From contig OY294046.1 in assembly GCA_958510825.1 (NCBI GenBank), positions 2,356,001-2,420,000 on the forward strand: a stretch of DNA of 64,000 nt, read 5' to 3'. The notes beneath the pieces were generated by a model, which worked only from the letters and a program-made list of their open reading frames with translations, was not told the origin of the DNA and did not search any database. This DNA is from Brachypterus glaber (lineage: Eukaryota; Arthropoda; Insecta; Coleoptera; Kateretidae). Numbering within the stretch: position 1 is the stretch's first letter; every line of letters starts with the position of its first letter. A program made the position numbers and the translations under genes. Below are positions 9,701 to 18,874 of this stretch, in pieces.

Positions 9701-11905
9701 TTTTTCATTTTTTGCAAAAAGAAAATATTTTTTTTTTAAGTTTTTTTTTGAATAATTTTTGTTATTTTTTTGTTTTTTAAAAATTATCTTATTTTTTTTA
9801 ATTGTTAATACTTTTTTTAGATTTTTTTTAATATATTTTTTTTTCGCAAAAAGGAAATAAAAAAAAATGTTTGGACTTTTTCTTGAAAAAATTTTTTTTC
9901 AAGTATTTGGGAAAATGCAATATACCATTTACTGCGAATAATATATAATGGAATGCATTACATATCTTCACGGTTTGTTTTTATTCTGTTTCAGTTTTCA
10001 TCCAGTACATAACACCTTCGCAACCGGAGGTTCAGATGGTTACGTCAACGTGTGGGACGGTTTTAATAAAAAACGATTATGCCAGTTTCATCAATATCAC
10101 ACTTCAGTTACTTCACTTAGTTTTAGTCACAATGGTAAGCAGCAAAAATTGTCCCAGCCGAGAACTTTGGATAAGAAACCTATATTCCAAATTTGAATTC
10201 TTTATCTCATATCATTCTTGAGTTAATGTGGTCACAATTATTCAGAATTTTTTTTTTTTCAAGATTTTTTTTTTTGCATACCAATTTTAAGAAACGCTCA
10301 AAAAGCAAAATTTTTTTTTCAGGTTTTTTACCAATTTATAAAAATTTCTTATCTTATTAAAATAGCACTATAAAAACCTCCTTAATTTACAAAAATCCAA
10401 TTTGATCTCTTTTTACTTAAGTTCTTTGTCTTTTTAATTTTCCTGAGGAAAGTCTTGCGTTAGTATTTTTATTTTTATTCTTTTTTACATTTCTCGACTT
10501 TTGTATCCAAAAAAATGAACCGACTTCTGTGTCTCTAAAAAGTAAAAAATAAAAAATACTTAAGTCGGTGCCAATTTCACCATTCCCTAAATTTATTACT
10601 AACAATTATTTTTTAATTTTATTATTGTTTGCTGTGAAATTGGCACCGACTTAAGTATTTTTTATTTTTTACTTTTTAGAGACACAGAAGTCGGTTCATT
10701 TTTTTTGCGAAAAGTTTTTATTTTTTACCTTTTAGAGGCACAGAACTTGCAGATTTGTAACGTCATCTAAGCTAAATTATAATTGTCCTTCCATCTCGGC
10801 AAGCTGCTGACGTCACAACGCACTAACAGTGCGTTGTGACGTCATTATCTTAAGGATAAATTTCTAAAAAATAAAAGTAATATTTTTATTTTAGCGCCCA
10901 AGAGTCCAACCAACCTTATTTTAAACGAAATACTAAAGAAAATCTTGTTAAACTTTAAGCGTTAAGTAATTATCAAATAACGCCTTATGGTAAAATAACA
11001 AAATTTATCATTTTCTCTTGGTATTTTAATATTACAGGTCCAAAGAATCAAGTTTAGCGGCATTTAAAATATTTTTAGTGTGCCGCAATATTTGAGTGAC
11101 CCCTTAATCAAGTTATCCGGCTTATCCGATATTTCTCTAAAAATTTGGTTGGTAGTAGAACCAAATTAAGCCGTTTTTAAGTGAAATTGCGTTAAAATTA
11201 TTAGATTTATCTTAATTATCCGGCTTACCCGGTATTATCCGAGCGTAAAATTTAAACGGGACCACCTCATGAATGCACTCTTTAAGTTGCAAGAAGTTTC
11301 ATCAAATTCCGTTCATTCGTTCCAAAGTTATGCGGGAACAAACATAAAAAAAAACAAAGTCACACGTCGAATTGATAACCTCCTCCTTTTTGGAAGTCGG
11401 TTAAAAAAGATGATTTCCGTCAAAAAAAATGTTTTTTGTTCGGTCGGTCGGTCTGCCTGTGTCTGTTCGGGAAATTTGTGACCACGATAACTTGAATTCG
11501 CTTTGAGCTAAATACTTCAAATTTGGACCATAGGTTGCTTATCTAAAGTTCTAGGCTTAGATTGTTTTTGACGAGGTAAAAAAAGGGGGCAGATGGGGTA
11601 AAAAAATAAAAAAAGTGTTTTTTTTTGTTTTTTTTATTTTATTTTTTTTCAATTTTTTTCCGTTTTCCAAAAAAAATGTTTTTTTCCTTGTGGGAAAAAG
11701 TATTATTTTGTTGGCGCCGTATTTTAATATCCCTTTATTAAAGCTGTTATTAAATTATTACTAATTTGTTCTAGGTTCAGTATTAGCCATAGCTTGTTCA
11801 TATTTCAATGAAGAAGATGACACGCCGAATCCCCTACCTGAAGATGCCATATACATCCGAAGCGTGTCCGACCAAGAGACGAAACCCAAATCTAGTGGTT
11901 CTTAG
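3743..11905 (+). CDS. Bub3: Mitotic checkpoint WD40 protein Bub3
   Basis: Bub3 binds the GLEBS motifs of Bub1/BubR1 and phosphorylated Knl1 at kinetochores in the spindle assembly checkpoint. Six exons are read: 3743-3937, 4757-4826, 7146-7333, 8274-8542, 9995-10134 and 11775-11905. They sum to 993 nt (330 residues plus stop; animal Bub3 is usually about 326-330). All junctions are GT-AG with agreeing phases. The WD-type blades are visible as [50 protein letters not shown] and [11 protein letters not shown]. The segment [20 protein letters not shown] is nearly invariant in animal Bub3. The C-terminus ends [12 protein letters not shown]. An AATAAA lies 12 nt after the stop. Introns hold many repeats; a MITE ends 26 bp before exon 3. 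Confidence 0.97.
4518..4720 (+). mobile_element. Family L element, copy 1 (Bub3 intron 2)
   Basis: The body runs from TTTATCCATGGCCGT to ACGGCCGTGGATAAA (4518-4603) and contains an inner palindrome around TTAATAGGCCTATTAA. It is followed by GTATAGTATTCTAC and a palindromic head whose apex (4645-4692) contains ACGAGCCGATAGGCGAGT. The second copy at 13865 has the same body orientation but the apex in reverse complement. The right edge is not sharply defined. Confidence 0.65.
4975..5310. repeat. AT-rich imperfect tandem repeat
   Basis: Units of about 55 bp of the form GAAATTGTT-(T)n-ACTTTTTTTC-AAAAAACATAAAAAC recur at about 5022, 5076 and 5247, separated by long T and A runs. This is Bub3 intron 2 sequence with no coding content. 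Confidence 0.6.
5590..5800 (+). mobile_element. tRNA-derived SINE, copy 1
   Basis: The head carries a degenerate box A (about 5605-5618) and a clear box B GAGTTCGATTCTC (5645-5657), followed by ACTGGCGCCGATTTGCC. The body is shared with the copy at 50775: GCCGGTGGTTCCCTCTACTA, then AGCCCACACAAGTCCTGGAC. A fragment of the GTTCAAGTATTACGTAACG family follows directly. Not a functional tRNA: the acceptor stem does not pair. Confidence 0.8.
6134..6681 (+). mobile_element. hAT MITE, family G copy 1
   Basis: Ends are CAAAGAACTTTTAC and its inverted partner GTAAAAGTTCTTTG. Exact 8-bp target duplications TGGTCACC lie at 6126-6133 and 6682-6689. It sits in Bub3 intron 2. An open frame starting MSLHILSL is shared with other copies but shows no transposase motif. 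Confidence 0.93.
6712..7119 (+). mobile_element. Double-hairpin MITE, family F copy 1
   Basis: Ends AATGGCGATTTTCCCG and AGAGAGCTCCATT are weak inverted repeats. The interior holds two successive hairpins. The second has arms CCAACCAAATAAATACTNTA and its inverse around GTTGTATGAAAAAC. The element ends 26 bp upstream of Bub3 exon 3. Related copies are at 21979 and 54865. Confidence 0.85.
9420..9670 (+). repeat. Dispersed repeat P, copy 1
   Basis: The block running from ACGATAACTC, through GAAATTTTCAGGAAAAATC and GGTTATGGGGTTAAACTT, to ATTATAAGGATCAATTCTAC recurs in inverted orientation at about 48545-48800 in TONSL intron 4-5 sequence. It is preceded by TGTCTGTCTGTCCGTC. No ends could be fixed. 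Confidence 0.6.
10509..10706. repeat. Fold-back with about 70-bp perfect arms
   Basis: Positions 10509-10580 are reverse-complementary, by eye without a mismatch, to 10634-10706. The arm contains AATGAACCGACTTCTGTGTC and ends GTCGGTGCCAATTTCAC. The 53-bp spacer is AT-rich. It lies in Bub3 intron 5. Confidence 0.85.
10808..10844. repeat. 17-bp perfect hairpin with CRE-type TGACGTCA ends
   Basis: TGACGTCACAACGCACT (10808-10824) pairs with 10828-10844 around a 3-nt AAC loop. Both ends of the stem present TGACGTCA, the consensus site of CREB/ATF factors. It is in Bub3 intron 5, and an AACGTCAT lies nearby at about 10760. Regulatory use is speculation. Confidence 0.75.
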
Positions 11906-11916
11906 AGTAGGTACAA

Positions 11917-11922
11917 AATAAA
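11917..11922 (+). promoter_or_regulatory. Bub3 polyadenylation signal AATAAA
   Basis: A canonical AATAAA lies 12 nt after the Bub3 stop codon, followed by T-rich sequence. Confidence 0.6.
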
Positions 11923-12034
11923 TAGAATTTGACTTATAAATGTATTTTTATATTTATGTGAATATTTTACACTTACACATTATATGTGTTTTTACTATAT
12001 GTATAGACATGTAGCCACTGCGTAAAAGCTGCAT

Positions 12035-12479
12035 AAGTAATCTCTACTAAAGTTAATTTTTTTAAGGTATAGTTATTTTAAACCTTCCCGCTTGTAAACA
12101 ATCTCGAAATTACCATAGCAACGTAAGATACGCATGCGTCGTAAGCGAAATGACTAGGCCCAATTTACACAACCGTAAAACGTTGACGTGCCATTAACGA
12201 GAACTAAACAATGGTTTATTCCTCTAAATTATTGGAATAAAAGCGATTTTATCAGCAAATTTTGTTTCTACAGGAATACAAAAGTGTTTTTAGCAACAGC
12301 TTTATCAGTTCTCTTTTTTTACATAAAAACAAAGTAAGTAAACAAAAATTATAAATTTTGGTTATGTTGACATTCAAAACAAGCCACATGCTTCAGTGTA
12401 AATCGGACTTTGTGGAGTATTTAGCGGCAAATTTTAAATTACTATACCTTAAAAAAATAAAGTTTAGTAGAGATTACTT
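12035..12479. mobile_element. MITE with about 39-bp inverted repeats
   Basis: AAGTAATCTCTACTAAAGTT at 12035 is mirrored by AGTTTAGTAGAGATTACTT ending at 12479; the match continues inward through TTTTTAAGGTATAGT. The element lies just downstream of Bub3. No clear target duplication was found. Confidence 0.8.
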
Positions 12480-13864
12480 CAAGGATTACTTTTTATTCCA
12501 GACTAGAAAATATTTTATAATTTCACAGTTTTTGTGGCTTTTCTGATATACCGCCTCGCTAGTGCTACAGGTCTGTATACACTGCGGTCCAAAGCCACCC
12601 TCCCCCCTATTAACTTTTGAACGAGTTTCAAATATCGACTTCAAATTTGGAACACGTAAATACGACAACTTAAACATCTAAACTTTTGGTATATTTTTGA
12701 TAATTTTAGCTTTTAAAATGTGGTCAGGGGCATAGGGGGATTGTTTAAATGGAAAGGGGGTCGTGTGATACATCATTTTAAAGCAAATGAAAGTTTATTT
12801 AAAAAAAAAACTGGTTCAAAAGTTAGGAGGGTGGTGACTTTTGGATCGCTCTGTATATTTTGTATTAACAGAACATGTAAAAGTACATAGAGCGATCCAA
12901 ACTTATTTTTGTGGCGAAAAAATACGTTTATTTTCCGTTAAAACAGTGCCTCACACTTTAAATTGTATGCCCTGCGAGCCAAGATACTTAAATTCAAAGG
13001 AAGAACAAATATAATAATAATTATATGTATATAATATACTCAATAGGTATATAATATACCTAGTTGATTTTTTTAAGTATTACGGCACAGAGCGTCAAAT
13101 TTAGAGTGAGGGACGCCGTTGTAAAGAAAATTATTATATTTTTGAATGGAGGTCACAAGTTAAGGTCCCCATTTACTGTTATTTACAATGAATGTATGGA
13201 CTTTTTACGTTGTATATACGAATTAGTTTGGGATTTTAAGTTCCATCTTTATTTTAGGCAAAAATTTGACGATTTTTAAAATTAAATTTTTAAGACATTT
13301 GCCATTTAAGTGTCAGTTTTTAAGGAATCTAATCGAATCAGGGATTTGAAATCACAGTTTGTATTTTTAGAAACTTTCATTTATTTATATATAGTATAAA
13401 ATTGTGTTTGTGGTTGGTGTCCAAACTTGATTGGTTTTAAAAATTATAATTTAAAATAAAACTCAGTAAATTCATCTTTAGGGGCCACACTGAAAATACG
13501 CAACATGGGGGGGAGGGGGTAATGCTTAGCGTTACGAGGGGGAGGGGGACTGATGTAGCCTTATGTAACCCTCTTTATTTTTTTACCCAAAATGTGTTTA
13601 GGACGCTTCTTGACTGCTAGCGTGACGTATTTATGAGGGATAAGCGTTACAAAGCGTTAAATGAGGCAAGGGGGTTAAAATAAGCAAAATTTTGAGTTAC
13701 GTATTTAAAGTATGACTCTTAATCTTAGATATAACAGATCAGACACTCATCCGGTAGCATGATGTAGCAAAAAAGCTCACAATAATCTTGGGATTAAGTA
13801 AGGTAGCCACATTGTGCTATAATTACACGAAAAAAAAGATAAAAAAGTAATTATTTTATAAAAT
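12480..13864. other. Intergenic stretch between Bub3 and the Ly6 gene
   Basis: No exon was recognised. A segment at 12570-12900 is bracketed by GCGGTCCAAAG and an inverted AGAGCGATCCAAA, possibly a degraded element. A G-rich GGGGGGGAGGGGG tract lies at about 13506. The rest is AT-rich. Confidence 0.4.
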
Positions 13865-14078
13865 ATTTTATCCACGGCCGTGTTTAATAGGCCTATTATA
13901 GGCCTAAACCACGGGTCTGTAAAAATAAACCGTTTAAACTTTGAAACGGCCGTGAATAAAGTATAGTATTCTACTCGCGTATAATACCCATTAATCATTA
14001 GGGTGATTACGCCACTCGCCTATCGGCTCGTGTCCCAATATTCACCCTCCTTCATTAATAGCAATTATTATACGCTCG
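13865..14078 (+). mobile_element. Family L element, copy 2
   Basis: The body TTTATCCACGGCCGTG to ACGGCCGTGAATAAA runs in the same orientation as copy 1 at 4518, including GGGTCTGTAAAAATAAACCG. The head is palindromic from CGCGTATAATA to TTATTATACGC. Its apex (14001-14049) reads CCACTCGCCTATCGGCTCGT, the reverse complement of the apex in copy 1. Confidence 0.7.
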
Positions 14079-14390
14079 TTGAATGATATACTCTTAACAT
14101 CAGAATTTGTTTCTAGCCCCTCCCCCCTATTTTTTCTTTGGCCCATCCCCGGATGAAGGTATTCTTATTCAAAAAAAGTATTTCCCTCTCTCTCTCTGCG
14201 ACGGATTTGCTTGTGTCTATATCTTTATTTATTTAGACAAAATAAAATAATAATAATAATAATAATATTGTGAATTAATTTTTATTTAGGTAAAAAAAAT
14301 TATGGAAATCGAATTCTAAACTATTTTGTCGAGAGTTTATTATTGTGTTGATTAGTTCTTTTTTTTAAGAACTTTTTTTGTAATATTATT

Positions 14391-16895
14391 TTAAAAATAA
14401 TAAATGTGGGTGTAAAAATATAACATTGAATAAGTTATTATAATTAGAAATATAGAAGCCTTTAAAGTTGTCGATTCGTTGCAGGCGTCGGCGTCGTCAC
14501 AGCTTTGGACGCACCCCCGGGCGTATCTAAAATAAAATAAAAAGCTTTTACTAAATAATGCTTAATTTAAAAAGTGGCATTAGGCGATTTAAAATTCTAT
14601 TACATCAAAATTGTATAGTAGATTTAAGGGGTCTTTCTACCTTAGAAATTATAAAAATAATCTTTTTTTTCTTTTTTTAACATTTTTTTTTATATCTACA
14701 TAATCTAATTTAATCTAACGTTATATTTTTAAGAAATACGTTGTAAGTACGTTTAATTTCTAACTTTCGGAGGGGGCGTGGCCAACTAGGAAGTTTCTAC
14801 CTGCATCATAAAATGGCAGCTGGAGACAAATTTATTCATATAAATAAATCTTAATATATTTTAGCAATCATAATATTTTTAACCATAATTTCATGTATTT
14901 ATAAAATATCCATCTTTTTAGGTGGCCCTAAATATATTTCGTGTAATATGCTGTTATACTTCGATAAATACGTTTACCTCTCAGAAAAACTTTATATTTA
15001 GTTAGTTAATATTTATTTATACATTCAAAATCTTAAAATATATTTTCAATTATAGTACAGTGTTGCCAGGCTTACTATAATTTTGACTTTTGGGGGATAT
15101 TTTTTTAAATTTATTATAGAAATAATAAATAATTATCAAATTTAGGCACATAGCGGTCTGAAATGAATATTTTCTACTATAGCTTACATTAATAAAGAAA
15201 ATTAAAAAAAAATTAAAGTTAGAAAAAGGTTAGAATTTAGTTAGGAAACTAACGTTAGATTTATATATTTTATAACGTTTTTGTATAACGTTTGAGACTA
15301 AACATAAAAAAGTCACTAATCTAATGTTATGTTAAGTTAGATTTATGTACTTTTCTACCAGGGTAGTTTTTTCCCCAACCATTTAAAAGTCGATTTTTTT
15401 TTCGATTGTAATTAGTTCGTAACCATGATTTTCCCGCTTAAGTCCATAATTTTTTTTTGAGCTGAGTAAAACTTTGCCAGCCTTCTACTAGTAAGTGCTA
15501 CTTACCTGTTATCATAGTAAAAACCACCACAATGGGACATACGGACTATTTCGGTGTCGGTGGTCAAAGTACCGCTATCTAAGGCACAACTTCTTAATGT
15601 CATTGTATCTCCATTATCATCTACAAATAGCGTATTACAAAACAAGTGTAGAAATAGTAGAATTTCAAAGTGACTGAGCCCTAGTAGAAATTTAACGTTA
15701 GAATAACGTTTTTCTTACGTTAGAAAACTGTATAAAAGTACATTATAAAATATGTGCAAATGTCCCGCTTTTTAACGTTATTATCTAACGTTAGTTACAA
15801 ACGTTAATATAACGTTAGATTTTTAAGTTAGAAATACGTTATAAGTACGTTTAATTTCTAACTTTCGGAGGGGGCGTGACCAACTAGGAAATTTCTACCT
15901 GCATCATAAAATGGCAGCTGGAGACAAATTTATTCATATAAATCTTAATATATTTTAGCAATCATAATATTTTTAAACATAATTTCGTTACATTTATTTA
16001 TAAAATAGCCATTATTTTAGGTGGCCCTAAATATTTTTCGTGTAATGTGCTGTTATACTTCGATAAATACGTTTATCTCTCAGAATAAATTTATATTTAG
16101 TTAGTTAATAGTTATTTATACATTCAGAATCTTAAAATATTTTATCAATTATAGTACAGCGTTGCCAGACTTACTATAATTTTGACTTTTGGGGGATATT
16201 TTTTTAAATTTGTTAAAGAAATAATAAATAATTATCAAACCTAGGCACATAGCAGTCTGAAATGAATATTTTCTACTATAGCTTACATTAATAAAGAAAA
16301 TTAAAAAAAAAATTAAAGTTAGAAAAAGGTTAGAATTTAGTTAGGAAACTAACGTTAGATTTATGTATTTTATAACGTTCTTGTCAAACGTTAGTTTTTA
16401 AGGTTAGATTTATATATTTTATAACGCTTTTGTATAACGTTTGAGACTAAACATAAAAATGTCACTAATCTAATGTTATGTTAAGTTAGATTTATGTACT
16501 TTTCTACCAGGGAGACGTAGACGAAATCACAAAAGCTTTGAAATGCTACCATTTTTACAGGTGTTATAGGTAGAGTGCCCCGATGTGACGTTTTCTGACA
16601 AAAAACGTCACTTCAAGGCACTCTAGGGAAAGTTAACCCCTCACCAAGATGACTGGAGGAACTATCTTGCTTGATGAAACAGACCATAAAGCCTCCAGAT
16701 ATCTTGCCCCTTACTTACCAAAAGTTCCTGTAATTTTGACACAGGATGTGGCGGGGAATAATCCGTCTCGGCCCTTCCGGCCCCCCAGACAGGGGGACTG
16801 GTAAATGTCGTTGGTGAAATTGTTGTGAAATGGGTCTTCGCATGCGGGGTAGTCTTTGTTTATTGATAAACATTTAAAACAATCAATGGCGTATA
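14391..16895 (-). CDS. GPI-anchored Ly6/uPAR-domain (quiver-like) protein, 5' end unresolved
   Basis: Insect Ly6 proteins are small, secreted, lipid-anchored cell-surface proteins with roles in channel regulation and septate junctions. Three minus-strand exons join in phase: 16895-16719, 15620-15506 and 14526-14391. The mature protein would begin near YAIDCFKC and carries the three-finger cysteines: CFKC, PACEDPF, SPCLGG, SCVKI, SCALDSGT, HCGGFYYD, GCVQSCDDADACN. The last CXXCN-like motif is followed by a hydrophobic tail (ASIFLIIITYSMLYFY) typical of a GPI signal. The stop is TAA at 14391. The residue count is about 142 without signal peptide. The first exon is taken to begin at a phase-1 CCAG acceptor at 16896. 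Alternatively the reading frame continues upstream to an ATG at 16947, giving a signal-like peptide interrupted by one TAA (see findings). I cannot assign an orthologue name. Confidence 0.88.
14701..15363 (+). mobile_element. Family I element, copy 1 (left-truncated)
   Basis: It matches the copy at 15679 from GTTAGAAATACGT through GGTGGCCCTAAATAT to the end CTTTTCTACCAGGG, but lacks the CCCTAGTAGAAA left end. It lies in the intron between the last two exons of the Ly6 gene. Confidence 0.8.
15679..16512 (+). mobile_element. Family I element, copy 2
   Basis: The ends CCCTAGTAGAAATTTAACG and TTTTCTACCAGGG form imperfect inverted repeats. Both subterminal regions are rich in the palindrome TAACGTTA. 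The middle includes AATGGCAGCTGGAGACAAAT. It is non-coding. It lies in the Ly6 intron upstream of the 15506-15620 exon. Confidence 0.85.
16572..16625. repeat. Two-tier hairpin
   Basis: The outer stem AGAGTGCC pairs with GGCACTCT, and the inner stem GTGACGTTTT pairs with AAAACGTCAC. It lies in the Ly6 intron about 95 bp from the exon ending at 16719. Confidence 0.65.
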
Positions 16896-17219
16896 CTGGA
16901 ATAGAAGAAAAAACAATAAATTAAAAGCAAAAGAATACTTTGCCCATTATAGTTATTTTTTTCTCGAAAAATGTTTTTCAAAATGTTTTTTTGAGAACTA
17001 TTTTTCGAAAAAAATTTAATTTTTACTCCCTTTAAATTAATGTAGTGTCCTTACTTTAAAGAACTTTGAATAAGAAACCTATTTTTAAAATTTGTAGTTC
17101 TTATAGTTTAAAGCGTTCTCGAGTTATCCTAGTCACAAATTTCAGGGACAGACCGAGAGACAGATTTTTTCACAGAAATCAACTTTTTTGCAAATAAATA
17201 GAAATGAAAAAACAATAAC

Positions 17220-17555
17220 AATAGTTATTTATGGTACTAGTGGGTAAAGTAAGATATTGCCTATGAGAAAATTAACCTGCGAGGCGTCAGCCAAGCAGGT
17301 TAATTTTCGGGAGGGCAATAACGGTTTACCCATGAGTGCCATACAAGGTTTTATCCAACAAATAGCTTAGGAATTCATATTTTTATTAACAATTTTAATG
17401 ACATTTACAAGAAAATAATTTGACAAGTGACAGTTGAGTGGGTAAAATAAATAATTATCCACTCAATAAAGTAAAAGCCACGCGGGGGTTATTATTGAGT
17501 TTATCTATTTAAAATAAAGCTGGTAATTGTCTTATTATCTGTATGTATTGGATAA
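17220..17555 (+). mobile_element. Family B head-plus-body element, copy 1
   Basis: It starts ATAGTTATTTATGGTACTAG. The head (to about 17345) is an imperfect palindrome: GGGTAAAGTAAG and ATATTGCC on the left are mirrored by GGGCAATA and TTTACCCATGAG on the right. The stem ATTAACCTGC has loop GAGGCGTCAGCCAA. The body then runs from TTTATCCAACAAATAGC to GTATTGGATAAA. Other copies are at 44601, 57276, 60505 (inverted) and 62748. Confidence 0.85.
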
Positions 17556-18874
17556 ATATTTTTTTACTATCGCCAGACTTACCTCGGGGAAAGTAAAATA
17601 ATAGAATTGAGAAGAAAGGTAACAAAAAACTCAAATAAACTTTAAAAAAAATATTGCTGCCAACAAAATAATACTTTCCCCTATAGGCCTAGGTTCATTA
17701 AAACCAAAAACAAAAATATACCCACTTAGTTCACCCCTATTTACCATAAACAATCTCAACCTAGAACTTTGGATAAGCAACTGATGATTTAAATTTGAAA
17801 GCTCAAAGCGTTCTCGAGTTATCGTGGTCACAAATATTCCGGACAGACAGAATTTTTTTTTGAAGAAACGTAAAAAAAGCAATAAAATGTTTTAATTTTT
17901 TTTAAGACTTTCCTCGAGAAAAGTAAAATAAAATATTAAATAGATTTTTTCTTTTTACAAGAAAAAAAATTAAATTAAGCGAGTTTAAGATTTTTAATCT
18001 TTTTTTCATTTGGTATTTCGTGCTAAATTTAAAGTGCTGGAATTCAGTAAGTTGCACAAACTCACCCTTAAACAGATTAAAATTAAAAAAGATTATTGTA
18101 ACTGTTTTAATATGCATTTTAAATCATTTAAAAATCATCGCAAGAAGAAATTAGGGTAAAATTCTAGACCTATATTACATACAAAATATAATTATACCAA
18201 ACATAAATATTGATCCATATTTTCCGTGAAAAATCAATACTTTTCTTACGTTCAACCTTGCTTAGGACTTTTTACATACAAAAAAATACTGCTGCTAACA
18301 AAAGAATGCTTTCCCCCGCTTATACAAAAATCAGTTTTTGCAAAAAAAAAGTTTTTTTTTCTGAAAAACAAAAAAAAAATAAAAAAAAGTTTTAAAAACA
18401 AATTTTACTCCATTACCCAGGGCCACCCCGAGTTTTATCAAAAACAATCCCAGTCTAGAACTTTGGAAAAGCAACCTATGGTCCAAATTTAAAGTATTTA
18501 GCTTAGGGAACGTTCAAGTATTACGTAACGCAAATTTTGATCATTTTGGAATTACCCTAAACAAATAGATACGGCCCTGGTAATATAAACGAACTACCAG
18601 TAGTTCTAAAGTAACCGAAGAAGAAGAGCTATTATATATAAACTTTCCTTCAAGCGAATAGATGGCGCTGTAATCAGCAGTCAAAGTTTGACAGTTAAAA
18701 TTACAGTTTTCTCTTTTATTTGTGTTTACAAAGGCGTTATGCTAAAAAATAAAATTAATTTGTGATAAAAAACGGTTAAATTACTTATTTCTAACTAAGG
18801 CATTCAGCTAGTATGCGGAGTTTTAATACAACCCTTCTAAAAATGCTGAAGTGGCAGAAAAATTAGGTTATGAA
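17556..18874. other. Repeat-rich gap upstream of oxt
   Basis: Two blocks with the phrase TTCTCGAGTTATCGTGG followed by GACAGACAG occur (about 17810 and 18430). A half copy of GTTCAAGTATTACGTAACGC is at 18507. No exon of either flanking gene was recognised. The oxt 5' UTR and promoter must lie toward the right end. Confidence 0.4.

Noticed and set aside
17564..17640. Minus-strand hydrophobic frame ending at a GTAAGT donor, tested as the missing Ly6 signal-peptide exon
   Set aside because: In the needed phase there is no ATG after the upstream stop, and the segment (CTTTCCCCGAGG-like) belongs to a dispersed repeat.
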